Below, piece after piece: positions 27,151-35,721 of a DNA stretch of 64,000 nucleotides. The notes below the pieces were generated by a model. The model was not told the DNA's origin. It made no database searches and was given only the letters and a program-made list of their open reading frames with translations. The position numbers and the translations under genes were made by a program. Source of the stretch: JACVRW01 sp963812915 (lineage in GTDB: Bacteria; Actinomycetota; Thermoleophilia; Solirubrobacterales; Thermoleophilaceae); contig CAWEXB010000003.1 of assembly GCA_963812915.1 (NCBI GenBank), positions 372,001 through 436,000 on the forward strand, written 5' to 3'. Every line of letters starts with the position of its first letter. Position 1 is the stretch's first letter.

Positions 27151-28513
27151 CTAGCTGAGACTCGCCTGAGGCGTGGATTCGTCGGGCAGCCAGATCCGCA
27201 CGGTGGCCCCGTCGCCCGCCGCCACGATCTCCGCGCGGCCGCCGTGAGCCTCGGCGACCGCCCGCACGATGGCCATGCCCAGGCCGGTGCCGCCGCGCAT
27301 GCGGGCGCGGTCGCCGCGGGCGAAGCGCTCGAATGCCCGGTCGTGCGATCGCGGGCTCGAACCCGGGGCCACTGTCGGATACCTCGAGCTCCACGCCCGT
27401 GGTCGCGCGACGGGATCGGAGCACGATCTCTCCATCTCCATGGCGCAGCGCGTTGTCGACCAGATTGCCGACGGCCTGGCGCACGCGCAGCGGATCGCCG
27501 GTCAACCTCAGGCCGTCCTCGGCCTCCACCCGAATGCTGCGGTTTCGCTGTGCGGCCCGGTCCGCGAAGCGCTGGCGGACATTGTCCAGCAGCGGGCGCA
27601 CTTCCAGCTCCTCTGGCCGCACCGGGAGCTCGCCCTCGGCGGACCGCGCGACCACGAGCAGGTCCTCGGCGAGCTGGGCCAAGCGGTCGCACTCCTCGAT
27701 GGCGGCCACCAGCGCCTCACGCACGTCGGGGCCGTAGTCGCCCGTGCGCATCGCGCCCTCGAGCTCGGTCTTGACGACGGCCACGGGTGTGCGCAGCTCG
27801 TGGCCCGCGTCGGCCACGAAGCGCCGCTCGCGCTCGAAGGACCGCTGAAGGCGGCCGAGCATCTCGTTGAGCGTCTCGCCGAGGCGGCGAATCTCGTCGC
27901 GCGCGGCGGGCAGCGGGAGCCGCTCCCCGGCGCGGGTCAGCGAGACCTCGCGCGCGCGCCGGCGCATCGCCTCCACCGGTCTCAGCCCCGTCGCCGCGAG
28001 GAGGTAGCCGGCGATGGACGCGAGCAGCACCGCTATCGGACCGCCCACGGCGAACGACGCCGCCAGGCCCGACAACGTCTCGTCGCGGTCCTCTAGCGTT
28101 TGCCCCACCGCGACCACCGCGGGCCCGGACGGCCGGTCTGCGGGTCGGGCGAGCACCCGCGCCGTCCCCTCGACTCCGGGCACGGGGCGGTCGAACATTA
28201 TGACGTCGCCACTGGCGCGCTCGAGCTCCGCCGAGCTCAGAGCCGCGCCGCGCGCGCCGCCGGAAGAACTGAGGATTTGGCCGTCTCGGGACAGGAGCTG
28301 GGCGAAGCCCTCCTCGCCCTCCTCCGGCGCTCCTGCCTCTGCCGAGCCCGCGGCGGCGACGGCTTGGGCCCGAGTCTCGAGGCCCGCGCGGATGTTGTCG
28401 TCGAGATCGTCCTTGAGGCGCAGGTAGACGAACAGGCCCGCCCCGGCCAGCACCAGCACCATGGCAAGGGCAAAGGCGGTGGTGAGCCGGAGGCGGATCG
28501 GCAGCCGGCTCAC
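27151..28513 (-). CDS. Sensor histidine kinase, frameshifted near the ATP-binding G1 box
   Basis: Domains in order: first membrane helix (TAFALAMVLVLAGAGLFVYL), an exported sensor of about 130 residues, second helix (VGGPIAVLLASIAGYLLAA), HAMP, the HisKA box with FVADAGHELRTPVAVVKTE (phospho-His) and an ATPase domain with VDNALRHGDGEI (N box) and DSGPGFEPA (G1). The continuation HDRAFERFARGDRARMRGGT, then GLGMAIVRAVAEAHGG (G2), is in another frame. Removing one base at about 27346 (ATC-G-CACGAC) joins them into a complete kinase. GTG 28513 overlaps the response-regulator stop. As written, the kinase loses its last 70 residues and would be inactive, but sequence error is likely. Confidence 0.88.
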
Positions 28514-29190
28514 CGGCCGCCGTCCTTGCGCAGGCGATAACCGGCCCCGCGCACCGTCTCGAGCGACTTCACGCCGAACGGCCGGTCGATCTTCTCGCGC
28601 AGGTAGCGCACGTAGACCTCGACCACATTCGAGCGGTGCTCGTAACCGAGGTCCCAGGCCGCCTCGAGCAGCTGCAGCTGGGTGAGGACCTGGCCCGGCC
28701 GGCGGATGAAGGTCTCGAGCAGCGCGAACTCCCGGGCCGAAAGCTTGATCTCGTCCTCCCCCCGGAAGACCTCGTGCGTGGCCGGGTCCAGTTGCAGGTC
28801 GCCCACCTCGAGAACCGTCGGCCGCTCGACCGGGCCCCGTCGCGCGAGCGCCCGCAGACGCGCCGTCAGCTCCGCCAGGGAGAACGGCTTCGTGAGGTAG
28901 TCGTCGGCGCCGGTGTCGAGCCCGCGGACGCGGTCCTCGATCGCGTCACGCGCGGTGAGCATCAGGATCGGCACCCAGATGCCCTGCGAGCGCAGGCGGC
29001 GGCAGGTCTCGAAGCCGTCGAGGTCGGGGAGCATCACGTCGAGCAGGACCGCGTCGTATTCGGTCGCGCCGACCTGCCGGATCGCCTGCTCGCCGCCCTC
29101 GGCCAGGTCCACGATGATGCCCTCGAAGCGCAGGCCACGGCGGATGGCGGCCGCCATCTTGACGTCGTCTTCCACGACCAACACACGCAT
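28510..29190 (-). CDS. OmpR/PhoB-family response regulator
   Basis: It has 226 residues from ATG 29190. The receiver domain begins MRVLVVEDDVKMAAAIRRGL with phospho-Asp in DAVLLDVMLPDLDG, Thr in PILMLTARD and Lys in DDYLTKPFSL. A PhoB-type winged-helix domain follows (LQLDPATHEVFRGEDEIKLS, AREFALLETFIRRPGQVLTQ, NVVEVYVRYLREKIDRPFG, VRGAGYRLRK). It is closest in style to MprA/TcrA-like actinobacterial regulators. It is co-transcribed with the kinase (GTGA overlap) and the PepSY gene. Three phased direct repeats immediately upstream of its start probably form its own binding site and control the divergent gene at 29287. Confidence 0.93.
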   Translation of the reverse strand: MRVLVVEDDVKMAAAIRRGLRFEGIIVDLAEGGEQAIRQVGATEYDAVLLDVMLPDLDGFETCRRLRSQGIWVPILMLTARDAIEDRVRGLDTGADDYLTKPFSLAELTARLRALARRGPVERPTVLEVGDLQLDPATHEVFRGEDEIKLSAREFALLETFIRRPGQVLTQLQLLEAAWDLGYEHRSNVVEVYVRYLREKIDRPFGVKSLETVRGAGYRLRKDGGR

Positions 29191-29212
29191 CCTCTGAATG
29201 ATGGACACCAAG

Positions 29213-29241
29213 CTGAGAGGAACCTGAGAGGAAGCTGAGAG
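29213..29241. promoter_or_regulatory. Three 11-bp-phased direct repeats, response-regulator binding site
   Basis: CTGAGAG occurs at 29213-29219, 29224-29230 and 29235-29241, exactly 11 bp apart. It lies in the 96-bp gap between the divergent response-regulator gene and the secreted-protein gene at 29287. Direct repeats at one helical turn are typical for OmpR/PhoB-family dimers and oligomers. Confidence 0.75.
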
Positions 29242-29286
29242 CCAAGTTCTTACGGTCTTCTCACCTTCGCCAGGAATGCTGCGGGC

Positions 29287-30123
29287 ATGAGAATTCCTCG
29301 CAAGACGACGGCAATCCTCCTGGCCGGCGGCGTGGCGATCGCCTCCGCCGGCTACGCGATCGGGACGCAGGCGGGCGGCGGATCGGCGGCCGCCGGAGAT
29401 TCGAGCGACGACGCACGCCGCTTCGGCCCCGGCGAAACGTTCGACGACCTGGCCGGCGCCCTCGGCGTCGACGCGGGCGAGCTACGCGATGCGCTGGCCG
29501 ATTTCGGCAGCCGGCAGAGGACCGAGCGGAAGGACACGTTCGCGGCCGCCCTCGCCGACGCGCTCGGCAAGTCGACCGAAGAGGTCGAGCGCGCCCTCGA
29601 GGAGCGCTACGAAGCGGCGCGGTCCGCGTTCGCTAGGAGGCTGGCGGCGGCGCTCGACCTCGAGCCGGCCGACGTCCAGGCCGCACTCGAGAAGGTGGTG
29701 GACGGCGCGACGCGGGACCGCAGGGACGGACCCCGCGGCTTCGTCGACGATTTGGCCGGCGAGCTGGGCGTCAGCCCCGACAGGCTCGAGGACGCGCTTC
29801 GCGAGGCGCTGCCGCTTCGCCGAGACGGTGACGGCCCAGGCCCCGGCCTCGTCGAACCCCACCTTCGCGGACTTGCCGCGGCCCTCGACGTGACCCAGGC
29901 GGAGCTGCGCGAGGCGCTCCGCGAGATGTGGGACGAGCGGAAGACCAATCGCGCGGACGTGTCGGACGAGCTCGCCGAGTTCCTGGCGGGGCGCTTCAAC
30001 CTCTCGGTCGACCGGGTCGAGGAGGCCCTCGACGACACTTTCCCGCCGCCTCCGGAGCGGGGCCTCCGCGGCGGCCCCGGTCCGGGCTTCGGCCCACCCT
30101 CCCTGCATACCCGCCCCGGCTGA
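29287..30123 (+). CDS. Secreted helical-repeat protein, probable target of the divergent two-component system
   Basis: This 278-residue protein has a signal peptide (TTAILLAGGVAIASAGYAIG). The mature part contains at least five helical units of one theme: FDDLAGALGVDAGELRDALA, FAAALADALGKSTEEVERAL, FARRLAAALDLEPADVQAAL, FVDDLAGELGVSPDRLEDAL and LRGLAAALDVTQAELREALR, ending in a Pro/Gly-rich tail. Each unit is hydrophobic-A-x-x-L-G-V/L-D/S-x-x-x-L-x-x-A-L. No enzyme signature is visible. It is transcribed away from the response-regulator gene across the triple CTGAGAG site, which suggests direct control. The function is unknown. Confidence 0.75.
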   Translation: MRIPRKTTAILLAGGVAIASAGYAIGTQAGGGSAAAGDSSDDARRFGPGETFDDLAGALGVDAGELRDALADFGSRQRTERKDTFAAALADALGKSTEEVERALEERYEAARSAFARRLAAALDLEPADVQAALEKVVDGATRDRRDGPRGFVDDLAGELGVSPDRLEDALREALPLRRDGDGPGPGLVEPHLRGLAAALDVTQAELREALREMWDERKTNRADVSDELAEFLAGRFNLSVDRVEEALDDTFPPPPERGLRGGPGPGFGPPSLHTRPG

Positions 30124-30190
30124 GCCTGGAGCCGCCCGCAAAGGAGCGATTTCCGTGCAGAAACCGTTGCAACCGTAGTGCAGCTCCCGC

Positions 30191-30228
30191 GGTTTCGGGT
30201 ATCAATGCCCCCCCGGATGCCCGAAACC
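30191..30228 (+). promoter_or_regulatory. Hairpin enclosing the ftsE start codons
   Basis: GGTTTCGGG (30191-30199) and CCCGAAACC (30220-30228) form a perfect 9-bp stem. Both candidate ATGs (30205 and 30217) lie in the loop. In RNA this could limit ribosome access to ftsE; in DNA it could be an operator. Confidence 0.45.
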
Positions 30229-31038
30229 CGCACGGAAAGGACAGGGGCCCGCGCGGGCTCCGGCGCGCCGCAGCCCGACGTCCCGGTAGTCGAGATCGAG
30301 GACGTCACGATGGTGTACGACGGCGGCTCCGTCGGGCTCGAGCGGGCGTCGATGAAGATCGGTCGCGGCGAGTTCGTCTTCCTCGTCGGCCCGACCGGCT
30401 GCGGCAAGTCCACCTGCATCCGGCTGCTTCAGAAGGAGCTCGAGCCGAGTAGGGGCGAGATCCGGATCGCCGGCCGCACACTCGGCGAGATCCCGCGCGG
30501 CCGCGTGCCTCACCTGCGCCGGAACATCGGCGTGGTCTTCCAGGACTACAAGCTGCTGCCGAACCGCACGGTCTACGACAACGTCGCCTACTCGCTCCAG
30601 GTGATCGGCGAGTCGCGCCAGCAGATTCGCCGCAAGGTGCCCGACATCCTCCGGCTCGTCGGGCTGTCCACGAAGCTGCACAGCTACCCGGACGAGCTCT
30701 CGGGAGGCGAGCAGCAACGGGTGTCGATCGCCCGCGCGTTCGTGAACCATCCACCGCTGCTCCTGGCGGACGAACCCACGGGCAACCTCGATCCCGAGAC
30801 CTCGATCGGGATCATGCAGCTGATCTACCGCATCAACCGCACCGGCACGACCGTGATCGTCGCGACCCACGACAAGGAGATGGTCGACAAGATGCGCCGG
30901 CGCGTGATCGAGCTGCGCGAGGGCCGCATCGTGCGGGACGAGCCGTCGGGCCTGTATCGCCCGGATGAGTCCACGACCGAGTTCGCTGTGCGGCTGCGCG
31001 GCGAGCTGGGCGTGGGGGCCGAGGGCCACCCCAACTAG
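30205..31038 (+). CDS. ftsE: Cell division ATP-binding protein FtsE
   Basis: FtsE with FtsX forms an ABC-type complex that couples division to activation of cell-wall hydrolases. About 277 residues: VEIEDVTMVYDGGSVGLERA, Walker A VGPTGCGKSTC, Q-loop VVFQDYKLLPNRTVYDNVAY, signature ELSGGEQQRVSIARAFVN, Walker B LLLADEPTGNLDPE and H-loop IVATHDKEMVDKMRRR. A nonstandard N-terminal extension of about 30 residues (PETRTERTGARAGSGAPQPD) precedes the ABC domain. ATG 30205 or 30217 could start; both lie within a hairpin loop. The stop TAG overlaps the ftsX GTG by one base (TAGTG). Confidence 0.94.
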   Translation: MPPRMPETRTERTGARAGSGAPQPDVPVVEIEDVTMVYDGGSVGLERASMKIGRGEFVFLVGPTGCGKSTCIRLLQKELEPSRGEIRIAGRTLGEIPRGRVPHLRRNIGVVFQDYKLLPNRTVYDNVAYSLQVIGESRQQIRRKVPDILRLVGLSTKLHSYPDELSGGEQQRVSIARAFVNHPPLLLADEPTGNLDPETSIGIMQLIYRINRTGTTVIVATHDKEMVDKMRRRVIELREGRIVRDEPSGLYRPDESTTEFAVRLRGELGVGAEGHPN

Positions 31039-31928
31039 TGCGCCCCATCTTCTTCCTCCGCGAGGCGCTGCGGGGCCTCAGGCGAAGCTCGGCGCCGGCG
31101 CTCGCGGCGCTCCTGACGGTCCTCCTGACCGCGGTCGTGCTCGGCGTGTTCATCCCGATCGTGCAGGCCACGACGGGGACGGCGAACGAGGTGCGCAGCC
31201 GCGTCGTCGTCGACGTGTACGTGAGCGACTCGGCGACGGATACACAGACCGGCGAGCTGCGCCGCGCGATCGTTAGCACCCCGAACGTCCAGTCGGTCGA
31301 GTTCATCTCCAAGGCCGAGGCGCTTTCACGCGCCGAGAACAAGAACCCGAATGCGTTCAAGGAGGGCGCCGAGCTGCTCGGGTCCAACCCGCTCCCGGCC
31401 TCCTTCCGCGTCACGCCCGACGATCCGGACCGGATTCAGGAGATCGTCGACGCGCTGGTCCCGAATGGTCGGCCCCGGCTCGCGGCCATCGACGAGGTCC
31501 GCAACCGCGAGGAGGAGACCGACAAGATCCTCTCCGCCACAGGGCTCGTGAAGGGGCTTACGGCGGGAGTCGCCGGGCTGCTCGTGCTGGCGTCCGTCGC
31601 CCTGGTCGCGAACACCATCCGGCTTTCGGTCTTCGCCCGCCGCCGCGAGGTCGAGGTGATGAAGCTCGTGGGCGCCACCAACTGGTTCATCCGCTGGCCC
31701 TTCGTGATCGAGGGCATGATCGTCGGCTTCTTCGGCGGCCTGCTCGCGGTGCTCCTGCTGACAGTCGCCAAGGAGACCTTCATCGATCCGCTGTCGGAGG
31801 ACTTCGCGCTGCTGGCGGCGCCGGACATCATCGACTTCCCCCTGCTGGTGGTCTTGTTGATGCTCGCCTGCGTGGTGGTCTCCGCGCTCGGTAGCGGCAT
31901 CACGCTGCGTCGTTTCCTGCGCGTTTAA
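31038..31928 (+). CDS. ftsX: Cell division protein FtsX
   Basis: FtsX is the membrane partner of FtsE; its large extracellular loop binds peptidoglycan-hydrolase activators. This 296-residue protein has an N-terminal membrane helix (ALLTVLLTAVVLGVFIPIVQ), an extracellular domain of about 130 residues (VVVDVYVSDSATDTQTGELR, VEFISKAEALSRAENKN, LLGSNPLPASFRVTPDDPD) and three C-terminal helices (TAGVAGLLVLASVALVANTI, FVIEGMIVGFFGGLLAVLLL, LLVVLLMLACVVVSALGSGI). The REVEVMKLVGATNWFIRWPF coupling segment is typical. It is followed by a C-terminal processing peptidase, a neighbour often seen with ftsEX. Confidence 0.94.
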   Translation: MRPIFFLREALRGLRRSSAPALAALLTVLLTAVVLGVFIPIVQATTGTANEVRSRVVVDVYVSDSATDTQTGELRRAIVSTPNVQSVEFISKAEALSRAENKNPNAFKEGAELLGSNPLPASFRVTPDDPDRIQEIVDALVPNGRPRLAAIDEVRNREEETDKILSATGLVKGLTAGVAGLLVLASVALVANTIRLSVFARRREVEVMKLVGATNWFIRWPFVIEGMIVGFFGGLLAVLLLTVAKETFIDPLSEDFALLAAPDIIDFPLLVVLLMLACVVVSALGSGITLRRFLRV

Positions 31929-31954
31929 GCCGCGCCACTACCCTGGGCGGTCTG

Positions 31955-33130
31955 ATGAACTCCGCCCGCTCGGCAGTCGTGGCCTTTCTGTGTGCGGTGG
32001 TGGCGCTGTTCGTCGGCATCTGGCTCGGGGGGCACCCCGAGTCGCTGCCCGGCCCGATCCGCGACGCGTTCGTCGAGGAGGATCGGGCGCTCCGCGCGGA
32101 GGTCGTCGACACGATCAAGGACAACTTCTACAAGCCGATCGACGAGGACAAACTCGAGGACGCCTCGCTAAAGGGCATCGTCGACTCGCTCGACGACCAG
32201 TACTCCCATTACCTCACACCCGAGGAGGCGGAGCAGTTCCAGGAGTCGGTGAGCGGCGAGTTCGAGGGCGTGGGGATGAACGTGGAGGAGGACCGCCGCG
32301 GGCTCAAGGTGCTGCGCGTGTTCGAAGGGTCGCCGGCCCGCAGGGCGGGCATCGGCGAGGGCGACCTCATCCTCGCGGTCAATGGGCGCTCGATCGCCGG
32401 CGTCAACAGCGAGGTGGCCACCGGGCGCATAAAGGGTCCCTCCGGGACTCGCGTCCGCCTCGAGGTGTTCACCCCGGGCGACGATCGCCCGCGCACGGTG
32501 AGAGTCGAGCGTGAGCGCATCGAGGTGCCGGTGGCAACCGGCCGGATCGTCCGGCGCGACGGGCACGAGGTCGGCGTCGTCGAGCTGATCAGCTTCAGCT
32601 CCGGCGCCCACGGCCTGCTGCGCCGGCAGATCCAGGATTTGCTCGACGAGGGGGCCGAGGCGATCGTGCTCGATCTGCGCGGCAACGGGGGAGGACTCCT
32701 GTCGGAGGCCGTGCTCGTCTCGAGCATCTTCGTCGAGGACGGCGAGATCGTGTCCGTGCGAGGCCGCGCGCGCCCCGAGCGCGTCGAGGATGCCGAGGGC
32801 GACGCCATCGACGAGGGCGTGCCGGTGGCCGTGCTCGTTGACGGCGGCAGCGCGAGCGCGTCCGAGATCGTGACCGGCGCCCTCCGCGACCGTGACCGTG
32901 CGACGGTGGTCGGCACGCGCACCTTCGGAAAGGGACTCGTGCAGGAGGTCGAGCGACTCTCGAACGGCGGGGTGCTCGACCTGACGGTTGCGAACTACTA
33001 CCTGCCGGGAGGCGAGACGATCGGCAGCGACGGGATCAAGCCGCAGGTCAGGGCGCGCGACGACAGGAGCACCGAGCGCGACGAGGCGCTGCCCGTCGCG
33101 CTAGACGCCGTGCTCGACGAGCGCCGGTGA
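31955..33130 (+). CDS. S41-family C-terminal processing peptidase
   Basis: This 391-residue exported protease has an N-terminal signal anchor (AVVAFLCAVVALFVGIWLGG), a PDZ domain (GVGMNVEEDRRGLKVLRVFE, GSPARRAGIGEGDLILAVNG) and a catalytic domain with ILDLRGNGGG-type VLDLRGNGGGLLSEAVLVSS, the Ser nucleophile in DGGSASASEIVTGAL and the Lys general base in GTRTFGKGLVQ. It cleaves near the C-terminus of exported proteins; in other bacteria such proteases tune wall hydrolases, which fits its place after ftsEX. TACCCT lies 10 nt before ATG 31955. It overlaps the next gene by 4 nt. Confidence 0.93.
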   Translation: MNSARSAVVAFLCAVVALFVGIWLGGHPESLPGPIRDAFVEEDRALRAEVVDTIKDNFYKPIDEDKLEDASLKGIVDSLDDQYSHYLTPEEAEQFQESVSGEFEGVGMNVEEDRRGLKVLRVFEGSPARRAGIGEGDLILAVNGRSIAGVNSEVATGRIKGPSGTRVRLEVFTPGDDRPRTVRVERERIEVPVATGRIVRRDGHEVGVVELISFSSGAHGLLRRQIQDLLDEGAEAIVLDLRGNGGGLLSEAVLVSSIFVEDGEIVSVRGRARPERVEDAEGDAIDEGVPVAVLVDGGSASASEIVTGALRDRDRATVVGTRTFGKGLVQEVERLSNGGVLDLTVANYYLPGGETIGSDGIKPQVRARDDRSTERDEALPVALDAVLDERR

Positions 33131-34851
33131 GCGCCGCGGTCCGCGGGCGGCCCGCCCGCCGCCTCGACGCACCGTTCGTCGCGGTGCTCGAAAAGCGCGG
33201 CCGCTTCCTGGTGGCCGAGCCGCTCTTCGGACGCGGGCCACGCACCGCGGTCGAGCCCCGGGGGGCCGGGGTCGGCGAGCTGGTGCTGGTCGGCGCCGGC
33301 AAGCGCGGGGCGCGGGTGGTCCGGAGACTCGGCAGTCCCACCCGGGCGCGCGACGTGCTCGAGGGCTTGATGCTCGACCGCGGCCTCCACCGCGCCTACC
33401 CGCGCACGGCCTCCGCGGAGGCCGAGCACGCCGTCGGGGAGCCGTACGCGGCCGACGCTCGCGTGGACCTGACCGGCCTGCCGACGTTCACGATCGACCC
33501 ACGCGACGCGCAGGACTTCGACGACGCGATCTCGGCCCGCCGAGAGGACGGTCACGTACGGGTCTGGGTGCACATCGCGGACGTGACCGCATACCTGCGC
33601 CCCGGCGGCCCCCTCGAGCGGGAGGCGCTCCGTCGCGGCACCAGCGTGTACGTACCCGGCGCGGTCGAGCCGATGCTCCCCGAGGCGCTGGCCAACGACG
33701 CCTGCTCGCTGCGACCGGGCGAGGACCGGCTGGCCGTGACGGTGGAGATGGAGATGCACGGGGCGGAGGCGCGGCGCGTTTCCTTTCATCGCTCCAGGGT
33801 GCGGAGCGATCGCCGCCTCACATACGACGAGGTGGATGCGATATTCGAAGGCCGCGCGCATGCCGAGGAGCCGTGGGGCGGACCGCTCGGTGCCGCGCGG
33901 GAGGTCGCAGCGGCGCTCCGCGACCGCCGCGACGCGCTCGAGCTCGGGGCGCCCGAGCCCGTCTTCGAGTTCGACGCCGACGGCCACGTGGTCGGGGCGC
34001 TCGGCGAGGAGCAAAGCGAGTCTCATTCGCTGATCGAGCAGCTGATGGTCCTCGCGAACGAGCAGGTGGCCGGCTATCTGGCCGACCGCAAGCTGCCGAC
34101 GCTCTATCGGGTGCACGAACGTCCCGAGCCCGAAAGGGTTGCCCTCCTCGTCGAGCAGCTCGCGAGCCTCGACATCCCAACACCGCCGGTGCCGGACCAC
34201 ATGACGCCCCAGCAGGCGGCCGATGTGGCGAGGGAGGCTTCGAGGATCGTGGCGCGCGAGTCACGCGGGCGTCAGGCCTTCGGCACGCTCGTTCTCCGTT
34301 CGCTCAAACAGGCCTACTACTCGCCGAGGAACCTCGGCCACGCGGGACTCGCGAGCGCGAGGTACTGCCACTTCACGTCACCCATCCGCCGCTACCCGGA
34401 CGTCGTGGCGCACCGCGCGCTGCTCCAGGGGCTCGGGATCGACAACGCGGCGACGCCGGCCCATGAGCTGGATGAGCTGGGCCTGCTCACCTCTGCGGCG
34501 GAGCGCGCGGCGATGCAGGTCGAGCGGGCCGCCGACGACGTCTGCCTCGCGTTCCTGCTCGAGCGGCGGCTGGCCGACGCCGATCCGGCGGAGCCGCCCG
34601 CCTTCGAGGGCGAGGTGATCGGCTTGGTCGAGAAGGGAGCCTTCGTGCGCTTTGGCCAGGAGGGCTTCGAGGGACTGCTCCCGGCGCGCCGGCTGCAGGA
34701 CTGGTGGAGCCTCAACGAGCTCGGCACGGCGCTGGTGGCGGAGGCCTCGGGCCGCGAGCTGCGCCTCGGCGACGCGATCGACGTGGTGGTGGACCGCGTC
34801 GAGGCCCCGCGCGGTCGAGTGGATCTCGCGCCCGCGGGGTCATACTCGTAG
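33127..34851 (+). CDS. rnr: RNase R/RNase II-family exoribonuclease
   Basis: It is a 3'-5' exoribonuclease; RNase R cooperates with tmRNA-SmpB to degrade non-stop mRNAs. The 574-residue protein is shorter than typical RNase R (700-800 residues). It has one OB-like N-terminal region (VAVLEKRGRFLVAEPLFGRG), the RNB catalytic domain with FTIDPRDAQDFDDAISARR (Asp metal ligands), VWVHIADVTAYLRPG, SYVPGAVEPMLP-like VYVPGAVEPMLPEALANDAC, HSLIEQLMVLANEQVA and YCHFTSPIRRYPDVVAHRAL, and a C-terminal S1-like domain (FEGEVIGLVEKGAFVRFGQE). It overlaps ctp (GTGA) and precedes smpB by 6 nt, so the rescue genes are operonic. Confidence 0.92.
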   Translation: MSAAVRGRPARRLDAPFVAVLEKRGRFLVAEPLFGRGPRTAVEPRGAGVGELVLVGAGKRGARVVRRLGSPTRARDVLEGLMLDRGLHRAYPRTASAEAEHAVGEPYAADARVDLTGLPTFTIDPRDAQDFDDAISARREDGHVRVWVHIADVTAYLRPGGPLEREALRRGTSVYVPGAVEPMLPEALANDACSLRPGEDRLAVTVEMEMHGAEARRVSFHRSRVRSDRRLTYDEVDAIFEGRAHAEEPWGGPLGAAREVAAALRDRRDALELGAPEPVFEFDADGHVVGALGEEQSESHSLIEQLMVLANEQVAGYLADRKLPTLYRVHERPEPERVALLVEQLASLDIPTPPVPDHMTPQQAADVAREASRIVARESRGRQAFGTLVLRSLKQAYYSPRNLGHAGLASARYCHFTSPIRRYPDVVAHRALLQGLGIDNAATPAHELDELGLLTSAAERAAMQVERAADDVCLAFLLERRLADADPAEPPAFEGEVIGLVEKGAFVRFGQEGFEGLLPARRLQDWWSLNELGTALVAEASGRELRLGDAIDVVVDRVEAPRGRVDLAPAGSYS

Positions 34852-34857
34852 ATCCCC

Positions 34858-35331
34858 ATGGCTAAGAGGAAGAAGCGCAAGGCGGCGCCCGGCGACGTCG
34901 CGACCAACCGGCAGGCGGGCTTTCGCTACCACCTGCTGGAGAGGCTCGAGGCCGGCATCGTGCTCCAGGGCTCGGAGGTCAAGTCGCTGCGGGAGGGCGC
35001 CGTGCAGCTGAAGGACGCCTACGCCGAGGTACGCGGCGGGGAGGTCTGGCTGCGCAACATGCACATCGCGCCCTACAAGCCGGCCGCAGGCGAGAACCAC
35101 GACCCCGACCGGCCCCGCAAGCTCCTCCTCCACCGCCGCGAGATCGAGCGACTGGTCGGCAAGACCGCCGAGCGCGGCCTGACGCTCGTCCCCACGCGCG
35201 TGTACTTCAGCGGCCCGCGTGCGAAGGTCGAGCTCGCCCTGGCGCGGGGCAAGGAGATGCACGACAAGCGCCGTGCGATCAAGGAGCGCGAGACGCGGCG
35301 CGAGATCGACCGGGCGCTGTCGGAGCGCTGA
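34858..35331 (+). CDS. smpB: SsrA-binding protein SmpB
   Basis: SmpB binds the tRNA-like domain of tmRNA and places it in the A site of stalled ribosomes. This 157-residue protein has the conserved core: TNRQAGFRYHLLERLEAGIV, LQGSEVKSLREGAVQLKDAY, EVWLRNMHIAPYK, DPDRPRKLLLHRREIERLVG, GLTLVPTRVYFSGPRAKVEL and the basic C-terminal tail GKEMHDKRRAIKERETRREI that lies in the mRNA channel. It follows the RNase R-like gene in an operon, and the tmRNA gene itself is 4.1 kb downstream. Confidence 0.97.
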   Translation: MAKRKKRKAAPGDVATNRQAGFRYHLLERLEAGIVLQGSEVKSLREGAVQLKDAYAEVRGGEVWLRNMHIAPYKPAAGENHDPDRPRKLLLHRREIERLVGKTAERGLTLVPTRVYFSGPRAKVELALARGKEMHDKRRAIKERETRREIDRALSER

Positions 35332-35721
35332 GCCTCTCTCGTACGCCCCGGCGCGCGCGGTGGAGGAGCAGCCGCTGGTTCCCGGGAGAGACCTGCAACA
35401 GGTCGCACACCTCGGGGCTGCTCAACCCGCAGACGTCGCGCAGCGTGATCACGAGCCGCTGCCGGCGCGGGAGCTCGCCGATCGCCGCCACGAGCGTGGC
35501 GCGCGTCTCGCGTTCCATCAGCTTCCGCTCGGGATCGTCCTCGTCCACGCCGACCTCTTCGAGCGGCGCGGGGAAGGGAAAGCTCCGGGCGCCAGCGTGC
35601 GCACCCGCCCGATGGTGTCGCGCCGCGCCGCCTCGAGCCGCTCGCCGGCCAGCCCTCGCCCAAGCTCCGGATCGATCTCGAGCAGACGAACGACGGATCC
35701 GTTGTGAAGGGGAGGGGGCAT
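35279..35721 (-). pseudogene. Composite remnant: Crp-family N-terminus followed by ECF sigma region 4
   Basis: From ATG 35721 the first about 48 codons (VVRLLEIDPELGRGLAGERL, EAARRDTIGRVRTLAPGAF) resemble the N-terminus of Crp/Fnr regulators of this bacterial group. After about 35580 another frame encodes LEEVGVDEDDPERKLMERET, RATLVAAIGELPRRQRLVIT, LRDVCGLSSPEVCDLLQVSP and GNQRLLLHRARRGVRERL, a sigma-70 region 4 of ECF type. The cNMP domain and sigma regions 2-3 are missing. It looks like two genes joined by deletion, with a frame change at the joint. It begins right after the response-regulator stop and ends inside smpB. The Crp assignment is tentative; the sigma fragment is clear. Confidence 0.65.
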
